From positions 4,051,001 to 4,115,000 of the forward strand of contig OY986439.1 in the NCBI GenBank assembly GCA_963920525.1: DNA of 64,000 nucleotides, given 5' to 3'. Numbering within the stretch: the stretch's first letter is position 1; each line of letters opens with the position of its first letter. A model generated the notes under the pieces. The model was not told where the DNA came from. It ran no database searches and was given only the letters and a program-made list of their open reading frames with translations. This DNA is from Dichetophora obliterata. Lineage: Eukaryota; Arthropoda; Insecta; Diptera; Sciomyzidae. The position numbers and the translations under genes are program-made. Of the stretch, positions 22,230 to 34,063 are shown piece by piece.

Positions 22230-24430
22230 TCATCTCACCGATTAATGATAAATGTTCTTGCTAGCGAAGATTAAACTCGTGAAAATTTGTTCCATACAAA
22301 CAACTTTAATTCTTCTGCAAAATTATTAACAAACTTTCTTTGAGACGAAAAAGAAATGAGTTCAAAAAAGGATCAGGAAATTTTCTCTTCCTTTTAGAAC
22401 CACAAGCATAACGTGAGAGTTTTGCGTACGTTTTAGGGTAGAATTTTTTTTAATTGTAGATTAGTTACTAGATTTAAGCTACATCCTTAATAGGAATGAA
22501 TTTATATTAGTTTAGATTTTACTTAAAATTGTATTCTTATAATCAATGAAGTATTTCTTTTGTGACCTTAGTTTTTGTTATTATTATTACTCAATTCAGA
22601 ATTACTGTATAATTAGAAGCAGAACTACACTAAAAATTTTAATAAAATCGAAAACTTTATGGGGGAACTCCCCCATACATTGAAGTAAATTGGGGGAGAC
22701 ATTGAAGTAAATTTGTTCTTATTTTATTTTTGTGATCATTTATATCAAACTATTTGCATTAAATTCAAAGGATATTTATCAATAATATGTCTATTTAAAA
22801 AATATATTTAGAAAAAAATTTATTTTGAAAATAATGTAAGTTCAAAGCCCCTATAAGGTTTACGTTTTAATTATAATTTTATAGTTTTCTAGTTTTGAAT
22901 AAATTTAGCTCTGCGAGCAATATTTCTATGGCTACGGCCCTAGATATATTACTACTTTGTTCAAATAGACTTAAAATAATTTGTTAACATTATCATTTCT
23001 CTTTTAACATATTATCGATATGCAATAATAAGACAATTAATAATTCAAAAATCTTTATTCGAAAAATTGCTCTTCTATGGTTCGTTTCTTAACTCGTTTT
23101 TAAACACAAAAAGTTTCGTTTTTGAGAGTTAATTTAGTCCGGTGAATGAGTTCAAAATAATTTATTTCTGAGTGCCGAAAAAGAACTTTTCAATAGTTAT
23201 TTATTCAGCTCGTTTTCGAACAAAACAAGTACAATTTATGATTCTTTTCTTAACTCATTTATGAGTGCCAAAAATGAACTTTTCTACCCGAAAAGGTTCA
23301 CAAATGAATTAAAAAAAGTTTTGGTTCACTGGGAAGATTCTCTCATCGTATTCCTATTTGAAGGTGCTAAACGTATATTTATACAGTCATAGGCTTTTTT
23401 GTAAGACTCTAGTATAATTTAGTTACAACGTATGTAAATGTCAGACGAAGGCTTAATATACGTTTTGATCAGAATCGAAAATTGAATCAATAAACCCATG
23501 AACGTCTGAACCTAGTATCAATGCGTTCGATCAAAACGCCAAAACATTACATAACAGAACTTTTTACTTGACCATTTGCATTAATTTCAAAAACTTGTTT
23601 ACAATTGGCCAAATCAGAAAAAAATCCTATACCAAATTATGCCACAAGACAGGATAAATTTCTGAAAAATAAACTTTTTTCAATTTTCACAAAAAATATC
23701 TAGTATTCAATTTGATATTTTTTAAAAATTTACAGTAAATTGCCCCTTTAGAATTTAGAAGTGCATTAATTTTCCTTTTTTATTTTGTAATAAGTTAATA
23801 TACCTTTTTATGATTTTAGGCGCGTGAATAGGATTCCTCCTGAGCTCCATTGGCAATACTTCTTTGACTTTTAACGAAAAAAGCAATTTTAATGAATATT
23901 GAAAAGTTTCGTCACAAAGTTTATCCAAAAGTGCACCTATCAAAAAATGTATTCTAAAGCGTCAGAACTAATTATTTTGTCCCCAAACAAAAGTGTCCCC
24001 CTGGCCGTATTTTGCCGATTCTTCTCTTATTTTTAAGTTTTTTGCTTTGTCCCGAATACACAGAAAATCTTTTGAATAATCTTATAGATATATTATATGA
24101 AAATTTATAAAAATTTTTTCTAATGTGTTGCTTGTTTATCACATAATGAGAAATAAACTTATGAGGTTTTCTAGGTTCTGTAATCAATTTCTTTAACAAA
24201 CATTAAAAGTGGCATGCGTTTAACTGTATTTCAAAAGAATCTAATATGGCTTAATTTATTAAAGCTTATTGATCCAATTAAGAACGTCATTTTAGCCGCA
24301 ATGTGTTACTCAAAATTGGCAGAAATAGTTATGAATTTATTGCACTTCTAATAAATAATCAATATTTGGTCGAGATGGTCCTATAATTCTCCACATTAAT
24401 TGGAATACTAACTCTCACACTTCCTCTCCA
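22230..24430. other. AT-rich stretch; short degenerate repeats near 23080-23300
   Basis: Between 23080 and 23300 the phrases TTCTTAACTC and GAGTGCCRAAAAWGAACTTTT recur two or three times. A TGGGGGA hairpin with CCCCCA lies at 22658-22676. No protein-coding feature was supported. Confidence 0.5.
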
Positions 24431-26160
24431 GGACAATGGAATTAATTAATGTGAATTAATAAAAAGTTTGGATAGCAACACAAGCTTACGTCGTTTTGGT
24501 GAGTTCGTGATGTGCCCACTGAAAGTAAGTGTGGGAGTACGGAGGAGGACAGCTGAAGTCGTCCTGATGATAAAAATAAAGAAACACACGTAGATACACT
24601 CACAAACAAAAGTGTGCTTTTGACAAGCCGACTGAGGCACAGTATAAATGTAAGTAAACAAGAACTGGAGCAAGGAGGCAGGCAGAGAGAGAGAGACAGA
24701 GAAAAGTGGAAGTAGACATTACAAAAAATAGCTGGCTTAATTACGGTGACTAAAACGGGTGCCGCAGGACCACGCGTACCCGAAAAACGGTTTAATTAAA
24801 AAGTTGCATAAAATATGTAGGAGAAGAAGAATGCAGTTTTTTAGACTTTTTGGTAAACTTTGTTTGAGTATTTTTTAGCACACTCAGGATAACGTCCACG
24901 CGTAGCATGGTGGGGAAGGGATAGAAGTGTGCAGAGATCACTGACAACTCACTTACGTGTGTAGCAAAAGTGCCGACGACGCTGATGAAAAAATAATGCT
25001 TCGCAAGCCGGCGTTACTTAAAAGAATACAACAAAGGCAATGGGTCAAATAAGCTTAATTGTTCACAAGAATTTTTCTATAGAAATTTTATAAATTAATT
25101 CGCTCTTGTATTAAAATATCACTACTTACAGTAGGCGAAATGTACGTTGTTCTCGATGGTAGCACAACGCTTCAAACACTTGGCTCAGTTGATAGACTTT
25201 ACATAGTTTTTCAACACTTTATGCTGGCAGCTGTCAGCTTATAGTTCTGATAAATTAGGCGTTAAAAAAGCTGTTATAATTAAAACAAACGCGCACGCTT
25301 CCTAATTAAGACTTCAGCTCAAAGCATTATCTTATTTCTTATTATTGAGAATATTAATGAAAACGCATTAAAAACAATTAAAAAAACTGTTCATTTAAAT
25401 AACGCACTTTTAGTCCTAAACGCGGCGCCGTCAATTTGACAAAAGCACTCAAAAGATGCGGGCGCGCTTCTCTATTATTAACTGTCAAAAATTGACAACT
25501 CAACAACAACAAAACGGCTAGAATTTTTCTTCAAATTACTTTTAATTTGCGGCCATCATAAATATTTATTTAAATTGTTTGGTGACAGTAAAACTGCTGC
25601 TCAAACTCAATAAATTTATTTGAACAACGACAACAACAGAAACAAAAACACTTTGAGAAAGTTCGTAGAGCGAACGAGCGCTTGTCACTTTTTACGGATT
25701 TTAGTTTTTTCTTTGGTTATTTGCTATTTATTTTTTCGTCAGTTGATCGGCTAGAATTTTTTGACAAAATCCTCGACAGACATGAACGACTGTTGCAAAC
25801 AGACTATTTTTCAATAGAAGCAATAACAGCAAACTTGGCCCCCCCTGTACAACAACAAAAACAACAAGACACCAATTAACAGCAGCAGTAAAAAGCACTT
25901 TGGCGACTTAGCTCGGAGCTGTGGTAAATAACAGCAACAGCAACATCAACAATAACAACAGTATGTGGAAAATTGCATTTGTCTCCGGAAAATGCGAGAG
26001 CAGCCATCTAGTTTTTTTCTTTGCAGACTCATGGAGCGCCTCTAGCGTGATGAAGAGAGAGAAGCAATCGAAAGATGGTGAGCACGCAAGGTAGTAGGTT
26101 GGAAGTAAAGCACGTTGTTCACTCATTGGAAACATAAACAAACCGGTGAGTACAACAGAG
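24431..26160. other. Host-like, less AT-rich DNA; possible gene flank or 5' UTR
   Basis: The stretch is richer in G and C, with AAC/CAG/CAA runs (25500-25520, 25620-25650, 25850-25960) of the kind found in fly 5' untranslated regions and introns. A TCAGTT initiator-like hexamer occurs at 25739, but no supporting downstream promoter element or conserved reading frame was found. The identity is unknown. Confidence 0.3.
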
Positions 26161-26835
26161 AATCAATTTACAAGAATGAGTTCGTGTGGAATTTAAGAGA
26201 GTCATTCTCTCTTAATATTAAAACGTTGATGCTGCTCTTAATTATGTTAGCTAAAGTTGCATGCACTCAATACCACGTGGATTGAATGGTTCTTGGATAA
26301 TGGAACAGGACAGCTGTAAAAATAGATTGTTTTCGTTTTAATAAATTTCACCTACATATTTTCATTAATGATGTTTGGAGTTGCATTTACATTTTTCAAG
26401 CCCATTTGTTGACTGAATGGTCTGCGCAGACCAATCTGAAACTAAAGCAAAAAAAAAAACAGAAAATTGATATCCTCAACTGATGTGTTCACGATCAAAA
26501 ACTATGAATAACTTCCTTTTAGGAAAAAGTGGCAGTAGGGTGGGACAGTTTAAAGGCATTGCTATGCGTGACGAATTGGTCTGCACAGGCTAGTAGACCA
26601 TCATCTCCATCATCAAGCCAAGCCTTAGCGAAACAATGCTGTTTTATCTGTCGAAATTAATTAAATTAAATTAATTTTTAAAAAAAATTTTTTTTATTAT
26701 TATTTGAAAATTTTTGTACAATATACATTATCTTTACAAATTCATATATAGTTATAATTTAAACTATTTTTAGCAAGAAAACCAAAAAAAGAAATATATA
26801 AACTGGATATTATTCAAAAAATTATTTAATAACTA
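26161..26835. other. Mostly unannotated stretch with a 16-bp palindrome
   Basis: A perfect palindrome TGGTCTGCGCAGACCA lies at about 26420-26435, and a related GGTCTGCACAGGC occurs near 26578. The rest becomes AT-rich up to the pogo-like element. Confidence 0.55.
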
Positions 26836-27119
26836 CAGTAATTATCGCTTATAAGCATAACCTCTATTTGCTAGTTTTTTGCTGCATATAAGTGGGAAAG
26901 CATATAAATATAAAAACTCGTTTATATGCATCCATGGTGCTTATATAAAAATCGGTTAAATGCATCCACAAAGCATATATAAAAATTGTTTCAATAAAAA
27001 TAAAACATAAAAAAAATTGTTTCAATAAAAATTGTCTTATGAATTCGTTTCATTTTTAATTGTATTTTTTTAGAAATTAAAGTTTGTCAAATATGCGTTT
27101 TTAAAAAATAAAATATTAA

Positions 27120-27475
27120 TAAAAAACAGCCTTATACGAAATAAAATTGCCACTTCTAGCAGTCTTATATCACTTAAGGGTTTTAAAAAAATATAATCAA
27201 AATATATATTAATAAAATTAAGTCTTAAGTTAAAGAACAGCCAGGTTCGACTTACATTAAATTAAATTGGCTCTTCTACCAGTCTTATACCACTTAAGGA
27301 TTTTTAAAAAATATAAAATAAATAAGCTTTAATAAAGCAAAGTCCTAAGATTAAGAACAGCCAGTTTCGACTTTAATAAAATTAAATTGGCACTTCTACC
27401 AGACATATACCACTTATGGTTTTAAAAAAATATATGTTACAAAAATATGTTTTAAATGAAAGAACAGCCAGGTTC
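27120..27475. repeat. Three-unit minisatellite inside the pogo-like element
   Basis: Units of about 107-120 bp begin with GAACAGCCAGGTTCGACTT-like sequence and contain CACTTCTACCAGTCTTATA. Anchors lie near 27127, 27238, 27358 and 27465. The array sits beyond the transposase stop codon, in the element's 3' non-coding part. Confidence 0.75.
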
Positions 27476-27489
27476 ATATTACAGAAAAC

Positions 27490-29046
27490 TTAACTCAATT
27501 TCAAGGTCCTGTCAGTCTCGAAAAAATCGGTTATTTTCTTTTGTACATTGCAGCATTTTTTGCACATATATTCTTCTATCTTATTTAATTCTTCAAAGAA
27601 TATGTTTTTTGTTAAAAAAAAAATTTGAAGATTTTGAAGAGATATTAAAACTGTACTTATAGATGGAGTTTCTACAAGCTCGGCATCGTCCTGGTTTTCA
27701 TCATCATAATCTTCTGAGCTTTTGGTTGATTGCAATTCAGCAAGGATGTCATCATCATCAGGTAGAGCGTAGCATTGTAAATCATTATCCAAGTCAATGT
27801 AATTTTCGAAATGAATTTCGTTTTCGGGATTACTTTGAAAAATACCTATCATCTCATCATCGCTTTCATCTTCATCTGACGGATCCTGTGATTGTGAAAC
27901 GAAGCTACCGTGAATAGAGAGTGTAATAAACGTTTTAAAAATACACAAAACCAATATTACTTTTTTAAAGCAGTTAATAATAGTTGTAGTTTGGACCATC
28001 CAATAAGCCCGTTTTGCGATATGCAATGCTGTTAAAATGTCCATGGCTTTCTTGAACTCGTCAATTGCTTTTCCTGCCTCTAGAAAGCAAATTTGTTTCC
28101 GAACCAGACTTTGCCAATAGTATGCTTTGAACGCATGTATTATTCCCAGATCTAGGGGTTGCAAAATACTAGTGGTTTTTGCCGGTAAATATCGGATGTT
28201 AACATTTTTTAAATTAGTTTTCTTGTGTGCAGCAGCATTATCAACAAACAGAATAACCTTTCGATTTTGTTTTATCATTTCTTCGTCAAAATCTGTCATT
28301 ATTTTGCACCAAGTCTTTTGTGTCATCCATGCTTTATTTTAACTGAAGTATTGCATTGGTATTATTTTATTTTTGAAACAACGCGGTTGTTTGGGCTTTC
28401 CAATCGCAAACATTTTCTTATAGTCGCCTGTTGCATTGCATAAAAGGAGAAGGGTGATGCGCTCCTTCGGCGATTTGAAGCCACTGATTTTATTTCCTTT
28501 CCTGTTCAGTGTTGACGAAGGCAATGCTTTGTATAGAAGACCCGTTTCATCTGCGTTAAAAATATCTTTAGGATTGTAGTTGGCAACCAGATTTGGAAGT
28601 ATTGCTTGGAAGCTGCCTGCACCAGTTTTGTCTGCAGAAGCGGCCTCCCCATGAATTTTCCTCAAATTTATTCCTTGGCGCTTCTGCCAACGATGTAACC
28701 ATCCAAGACTTGCTTCGAAGTCCTCTTTTAATGAAAGAGCGAATTGCTTAGCCTTTTCGATTATCATGTTAGTCGAAATTACAGCGCCACTCGCTTGCAT
28801 TTGGTCAAACCATTTTGCAATAGCGTTGTCCACTTTAAGCGACCTCCCACTTCTGTTTCTTTTCTGTGACAAATTGAACATGCGGCTGCCTTGCAAAATA
28901 GAATTTTTGTTTCTTATAATGCGATTCACTGTATCCAATGAGCATCTATGTTTTTGTAAAATTTCTTTTTTGCTAGTTGCCTTAACTTCCTTCACAATTG
29001 AAATTTTTTGTTTGAGTGACAAGGTTACTCTTTTATTTTTGCTCAT
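27490..29046 (-). pseudogene. pogo/Tigger-family transposase with one internal stop
   Basis: The frame starts at the ATG at 29046. Residues about 8-55 form a Psq/CENP-B-type helix-turn-helix; residues about 68-135 form the second, CENP-B-type DNA-binding domain (GWLHRWQKR). The DDE core follows: FNADETGL (first Asp, residue 166), LFVDNAAAH (second Asp) and, 30 residues on, LQPLDLGIIHAFK (third Asp). An acidic tail ends in QKKITDFF, a match to the PCNA-binding PIP box (Q-x-x-I-x-x-F-F), as known for Drosophila pogo transposase. A TAA at 28339-28341 interrupts the frame between the first and second Asp; sequence on both sides is in the same frame, so this is a single nonsense change. A 75-base GTAATA...CAG segment near 27890-27964 may be an intron or an in-frame linker. 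The protein would cut and paste the element through its terminal repeats in the nucleus, but this copy is probably inactive. Confidence 0.9.
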
Positions 29047-29896
29047 TTTGCGATTTTATATTTGGCAGCTCAATAGAGATGTGAAATTTATAATCGGATT
29101 TTTTTATGACATTTCCGGTTAGGGTAGGGATGCATATAATCGGTTATTTTTCAATGACTTTTCTTTTAAAAAATTTCATAGTTTTGATGCATATAAAAGA
29201 GATATGCATATAAGCGAAATGCTTATAAGCGATGAAATGCTGGCTATTTTAAATGACAAAGTTAAATATCTCAAGTTTGAATGCATATAAGCGGGATATG
29301 CTTATAAACATAGTGCATATAAGCGATAATTACTGTACAATCTATAGCTCACAGCGGACTAGAGGCAAAAGTAGTGGAATATTTAATGTTAAAAAGTTAA
29401 CTTGTTAATTATAAAAACTAATAAAAAGAAAAAAAAAATAGGCACAAAAAACAAAAGAACCGAGAAGAATACTACATTAAGGTAAACGAAATAGTAATTA
29501 CTGATACGGCATAAAATCAAATTTTAAAAGTCCGGATAGACATTCCACAATAAAATTAAATGACTACACGAAGGAGTTCATCAACATCATAATAAAAAAA
29601 GTGAAAAGCCATGATTTTACATTTTTGAGAAATAAATGTTTACTGCGAATAGATCTAATGGAAATGGGCAGTCTATTAAAGAGTCTTGGAGCTACTGTTA
29701 CATAAAACCTCAATACAAATTGGTAGTTGTGTTTTGGGATAGATACTAAGTCACGAGAGTTAACTCTTAAGTTGTAGTTATTGTAACTTCTGCTCAAAGA
29801 CTTTAAAGTAATATTGATGTTTAAGAGGGAAAATGTTCAGGTCAACAAATAGAGGAAGACTTCTTTAACGGCGATCTTTTTAAGAATAAAGGCTTG

Positions 29897-30307
29897 ATTA
29901 CCCAAGCGTAACGTGAGGTGGCGCAGCGGGATGTAGCGTAGTGCGACGTTGACTCGAGGATAAGCGATTACCGAAATCGTAATACAACGTAGTGTAGGCG
30001 CCGTAGTGCAGGGCACACATATTATTCTAGTAGGCTTATTTTCTGCTCGTCAATAAAATATTGCATCCTTTCTTATATAGTATTAAAATTTAGAATAACG
30101 TGAAGTTAAACAAATTTTTTCGCTTGTAACACAGCTGTCGAACTGTCAATAATCTGTAACGTTGCGTAGAAATCTATTTTCTACAGACTTCTACGCTGCG
30201 TCACGCCACGTTACGATTTCGGTAACGACTTGTACACATTTATCATTAAACAGATTTTAGCTTGACAATTGGCAACGTCGCGCTACGTTACCTTACGCTT
30301 AGGTAAT
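29897..30307. mobile_element. MITE with ATTACC ends, about 411 bp
   Basis: The ends ATTACCCAAGCGTAACGT and the complement of ATTACCTAAGCGTAAGGT are inverted repeats. An inner inverted pair contains ATTACCGAAATCGTAA and its counterpart CGTTACCGAAATCGTAA, so the element is nearly a double palindrome rich in ACGTTACG-like motifs. It splits the reverse transcriptase fossil. A partial copy is at 2042-2119. Confidence 0.75.
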
Positions 30308-30310
30308 TCA

Positions 30311-30420
30311 TAGGCCTATTACGGTTCACAGCAATACACTGCTGTGTCTTCTTTTAAGCATTAGCAATGTACACAATAAAAACAGAAATTACTGTTGTGT
30401 TGTGAACCGTAATAGGCCTA
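30311..30420. mobile_element. 110-bp MITE with 20-bp perfect inverted ends
   Basis: TAGGCCTATTACGGTTCACA opens the element, and its exact complement closes it. It lies only three bases from the neighbouring MITE. The flanks are too short to define a target duplication. Confidence 0.8.
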
Positions 30421-31208
30421 TCAGCCTTAAGACGAATGGAATATTTTTGCAATACAAAAAGCGGATACACTTTATTGCTATGCGTACCACCCCAACTTGT
30501 CAATCCATACTCCAAGTTTGACTGGAATATACAAAAGTATATCCACTTTAAGAAACTTTTCCATATTGGAACAACAATATGGTTTCTACAAATATAAATG
30601 CCTAGTCGCAGCCATAAGATATTTTTTCAGTGCATGTGTATGGTCAGACCAATTCATCTTGAAATCAAGTACTATTCCGAGATACTTAAAGGATTTCAAA
30701 CATTCAATCTTGAAACATTGAGGCGAGCAAGACATTGAGGGTAACTACATTAAGGGTAACTACAGGGATTGGAGTCCGAATATAGAAATTTTTCACATTT
30801 CCCACAGTGGAAAGAAAAAGTTACAAAAATCTACATCTCTGCCAGAAACATTGAAATACATGATTCTCGTTTTGTCACTAAGGCCCAACCTATGAACTTT
30901 GAACCAGTGACTTAATATTTCCAAATCATGATTTATGTCCGCAATCAGGGATAATGGAGAACTACTAGTGATAGTACAGGCCATATCGTCAGCAAATGCA
31001 TTTATACTGCTTACAAAGTTTTGCGAGAATAGTGATTTAATGAAAATCAGAAAGAGAATTGGGCCAAGCGTCGAACCTTGAGGTACACCTAAAACTATGG
31101 GCAATGAAGAGCTCAAGAAGTTATTAATCTTCACTTTTTTATCTATTGGATAAATAAGAGCTGACCCTATTTTAAAAGGAGCCTCTATATTAAAAATAAT
31201 ATAGTTAA

Positions 31209-31446
31209 CCGTAGTCCTACGTTAAGAAAAACACCATATTTCCACTCTGAGGTGTAGATGAGGAATTTAAGTTTTTAAATATTTTGAAAAATTATTATAA
31301 TTGCGATACTACAAGGAAAGTGATTTCTGTTCTCACTTAGCATAAAATAAAAATCATGTAAGATTGGATTCCAAGACTAGACGGTTTTGGAAATATATAT
31401 AAAAATTTAAAAAAATTTAGTTTTCTACACCAACGAAGGACTACGG
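31209..31446. mobile_element. piggyBac-like MITE with TTAA target sites, 238 bp
   Basis: TTAA flanks both sides (31205-31208 and 31447-31450). The ends CCGTAGTCCTACGTT and CCGTAGTCCTTCGTT are inverted repeats. It interrupts the reverse transcriptase fossil right after the catalytic motif A block. Confidence 0.8.
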
Positions 31447-31668
31447 TTAAGACAACAAAATAGAGTGATCGACGGTATCAAATGCCTTAGTTATATCTAT
31501 AAAGAGTGCAGCTGTTATATGCTTATTATTAAGGACAGAGTGAACATTTTTATAGAAATTAAGTGGATAGCCTTCAGTGGATAGCCCTGCCCTGAATCCA
31601 TGAATTTTTAGCAACAACAGCTGAACAAACCTCATCAGAATGAATTTGTTAATTTGATTTTTTACCAA

Positions 31669-32044
31669 CTTTTATTTTTTTCATATTTCTTATATGATAA
31701 ACTTTCAAATTTCAAACACATATTTTCCGTATTATTACTTCACCTGTATTTTTACTTACCTAAGAAAAATCAATAAATAGAACACTAAATGCTTAAATTA
31801 AAATTTTTGTAGCAATCTTTGCTATTCTTGCTTAAAAATTTTCTTGAATTGAGATTGAGAAAAATTTTTTTACTATAGCCTAGTACTCTGTTCGTTTTTT
31901 GCGTGAAATTTCGCTGGCAACATCTTTTTATTTTTTGCGTGAAATTCTGACTTATAACACTATTCGACAATTTAAGGGTCATGGAATCTAACGAAAAAGC
32001 GACCAACACAGGTCGATGGTACTGATCTAGACCAACAAAACCCT
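31669..32044. other. AT-rich stretch; TTTTTTGCGTGAAATT occurs twice
   Basis: Two copies of TTTTTTGCGTGAAATT lie at about 31896 and 31933. Nothing else was recognised. Confidence 0.5.
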
Positions 32045-32948
32045 AAAAGTGTTTTGCAAAGTTAGATCGCTTTTAAAAGATATAGGCATTGAAAGTTGGC
32101 CTCTTGTAGAGTATTTTTTAAAAATGAAATGCTCATAAGGGCGTATCGAATTAAAAATTCTTTTTTTAATTTCTCATTCTGAGAGGTCTCCAAAGTTCCA
32201 TATGGTGGTCTCCTAAAAAAAAGGATGTTTCCCTCTCCCGCAAGGACAAAGTTGTTTTTTTAAAAAACAGTAAAAATTAACGATCTATAAATGCTCTGAT
32301 TTTTGTACGAAAAACTACATATGTCTTAAAGCAAAAGTAAATATAGACTTTCTCTAACAATATCCCGACAAACAAGATGCCACTCTTGATTTTTACTCAC
32401 AGTTTCCTGTGTGAAGGATATTCGAATCTTAAGGTACACTCGAAATAGCACAGAACTTTTGATTGTTATCTGATTGTGTATATTTTAGTGGTATTTATTA
32501 AAGTGTTTACGTTTTCTGTGCTATTTTGAGTGTACCTTTGGATTCGAGTATCTCTCATGGTTCTTCTACAGGACAAAGAGGGTAGAAATCGAGAGTTGCA
32601 TTTTGTTTGGCGAGATATTCTTAGTTAAAGTCTGTATTTAATTTTGATTTTAGACATAGTATGTAGTTTTTCTTACAAAAATCAAAGCATTTATAGATCG
32701 TTATTTTTTACTATTTTTCTCAAAAAATAACTTTGTCCTTGTGTAAGAGGAAGACATCCTTTTTTTCTCTTTATTTTTTTTTAGATCTTGACCACCATGC
32801 AACTTTTGAGACCTCTTAGAATGTGAAATTTGAAAAAATTGTAGTTCGATTCGCCTTAATGAGCACTTTATTTTTAAAAAATACTCTGCAAGAGGCAAAT
32901 TTTTAATGCATATCCGCTTTTCCGTTAGAAAAATGTGTTGCACAGTGT
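32045..32948. mobile_element. Foldback element, about 900 bp
   Basis: The halves are imperfect inverted copies that fold near 32490. The centre pair is AAGGTACACTCGAAATAGCA and TATTTTGAGTGTACCTTT. An outer pair reads GGCCTCTTGTAGAGTATTTT and AAAATACTCTGCAAGAGGC. The right end CACAGTG suggests a CACTGTGCAACA-type terminus, but the left end is decayed, so the family is unassigned. Confidence 0.7.
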
Positions 32949-33020
32949 AATTTATTGCGAGGAATTCCTATGGCAACGTTTCTCAGAGAGAGTCAGAGAA
33001 TAAGTTGGGATATTTCATAT

Positions 33021-33423
33021 GATCTCTCTCTTTTCACTTCAAAATAAATAGGCAGTGCAATTAAATTGTCGTGAAAAAATGTTGCTCAGAAACATTTTGC
33101 GATAGTTTCAAGGAACAGAGTACTGCTCAGATGAATATGTTGTGAAAATTTCCACGCTTGTTTCGCAGCTGCCACTTTTTGTAGGAAATTTGAGTGGAAT
33201 TTCACATGAAACTGAACTATGCTTAAGCAGAAAAGGGACTGTTCTTATAATTAAAAATATTTTCAATGTAAAAAAAAAATTGGTAAGTGAGCTAAGTAAA
33301 CATTTTTTAAAGGATATAAGCTGAACCAAAATTAAATTATCCCTGAAAAGGGTTTTTAAAATAAATTACAAAAAATTAAACATCGCTGCTCCAATGGCAT
33401 TGCTAAAACCGATAAGAATGACA
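33021..33423 (+). repeat. Direct duplication, unit 1 (403 bp)
   Basis: This unit runs from GATCTCTCTCTTTTCAC to AAGAATGACA and is followed at once by a second copy. It contains a 30-base GTAAGTGAGC...TTTTAAAG segment that the second copy lacks. Confidence 0.88.
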
Positions 33424-33790
33424 GATCTCTCTCTTTTCACTTCAAAATAAATAGGCAGTGCAATTAAATTGTCGTGAAAATATGTTGCTCAGAAACATTT
33501 TGCGATAGTTTCAAGGAACAGAGTACTGCTCAGATGAATATGTTGTGAAAATTTCCACGCTTGTTTCGCAGCTGCCACTTTTTGTAGGAAATTTGAGTGG
33601 AATTTTACATGAAACTGAACTATGCTTAAGCAGAAAAGGGACTGTTCTTATAATTAAAAACATTTTCAATGTAAAAAAAAATTGGATATAAGCTGAACCA
33701 AAACTAAATTATCCCTGAAAAGGGTTTTTAAAATAAATTAAAAAAATTAAACATCGCTGCTCCAATGGCATTGCTAAAACAGAGAAGAAT
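33424..33790 (+). repeat. Direct duplication, unit 2 (about 367 bp)
   Basis: The unit is nearly identical to the preceding one apart from a few substitutions and loss of 30 bases that begin GTAAGT and end AG. No coding motif was found in either unit, and the ends are not LTR-like. Confidence 0.88.
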
Positions 33791-33800
33791 GGCAAATTTA

Positions 33801-34063
33801 CAGCTCTATTCTGGCAAATTAACAAATTGTTAACCAGTATTTTGAATATTTCTATGTGTTTGTTGTTTTCAAAACAAAATTTTAAGCTCAAAAGTCAAAA
33901 TTTGTTAATGAAAGTGTCAATAACTGAAAAGCAGTTGACAATTTTTATCAAAATTTTATATTTTTGAGCTTCAAATTTTGTTTTGAAATCAAAAAATTAC
34001 AACAAACACATAGAAATATTCAAAATACTGGTTAACAATATGTTAATTTGCCAAAAAGGGCTG
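33801..34063. mobile_element. MITE with CAG ends and TTA flanks, 263 bp
   Basis: The inverted ends contain CAGCTCTATTCTGGCAAATT and CAGCCCTTTTTGGCAAATT. A further 50 bases of stem follow, including AACCAGTATTTTGAATATTT. TTA flanks both sides (33798-33800 and 34064-34066), which would fit the 3-bp TWA target of PIF/Harbinger elements. The flank is short enough to be chance. Confidence 0.7.

Larger units (their letters stand above)
26836..29335 (-). mobile_element. pogo/Tigger-like DNA transposon, complete at both ends (2500 bp)
   Basis: Both ends carry CAGTAATTATCGCTTATA as terminal inverted repeats, and TA flanks the element (26834-26835 and 29336-29337). Drosophila pogo also uses TA targets and CAGTA-type ends. 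Subterminal GCATATAAGCG / GCTTATAAGC motifs are repeated several times within the first and last 200 bases, likely transposase-binding sites. The transposase reads on the minus strand. Transcription may be internal; no promoter was identified. Confidence 0.92.
29564..31668 (-). pseudogene. Decayed non-LTR retrotransposon reverse transcriptase (CR1/Jockey-like), interrupted by small elements
   Basis: On the minus strand, pieces of one reverse transcriptase occur in order. At 31668-31451: HGFRAGLST and ALFIDITKAFDTVDHSIL (catalytic motif A Asp). At 31134-30793: LGVPQGSTLGPILFLIFI and NAFADDMACT (catalytic FADD motif). At about 30710-30425: FKYLGIVLDFKMNW and LEYGLTSWGGTHSN. At 29797-29564: the C-terminal VAPRLFNRLPISIR. 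Frames shift and stop between the pieces, and residues between motif A and the PQG motif are missing. Three small elements (31209-31446, 30311-30420, 29897-30307) lie inside it. The wording of the motifs suggests the CR1/Jockey superfamily, but the clade is not settled. Confidence 0.85.

Noticed and set aside
27663..27917. Plus-strand open frame over the pogo-like element
   Set aside because: It is antisense to the transposase acidic tail and has no motifs.
28766..29122. Plus-strand 118-residue open frame
   Set aside because: It is antisense to the transposase DNA-binding domain.
33021..33790. Possible pair of LTRs
   Set aside because: The copies abut directly with no internal region and lack TG...CA ends and a primer-binding site.
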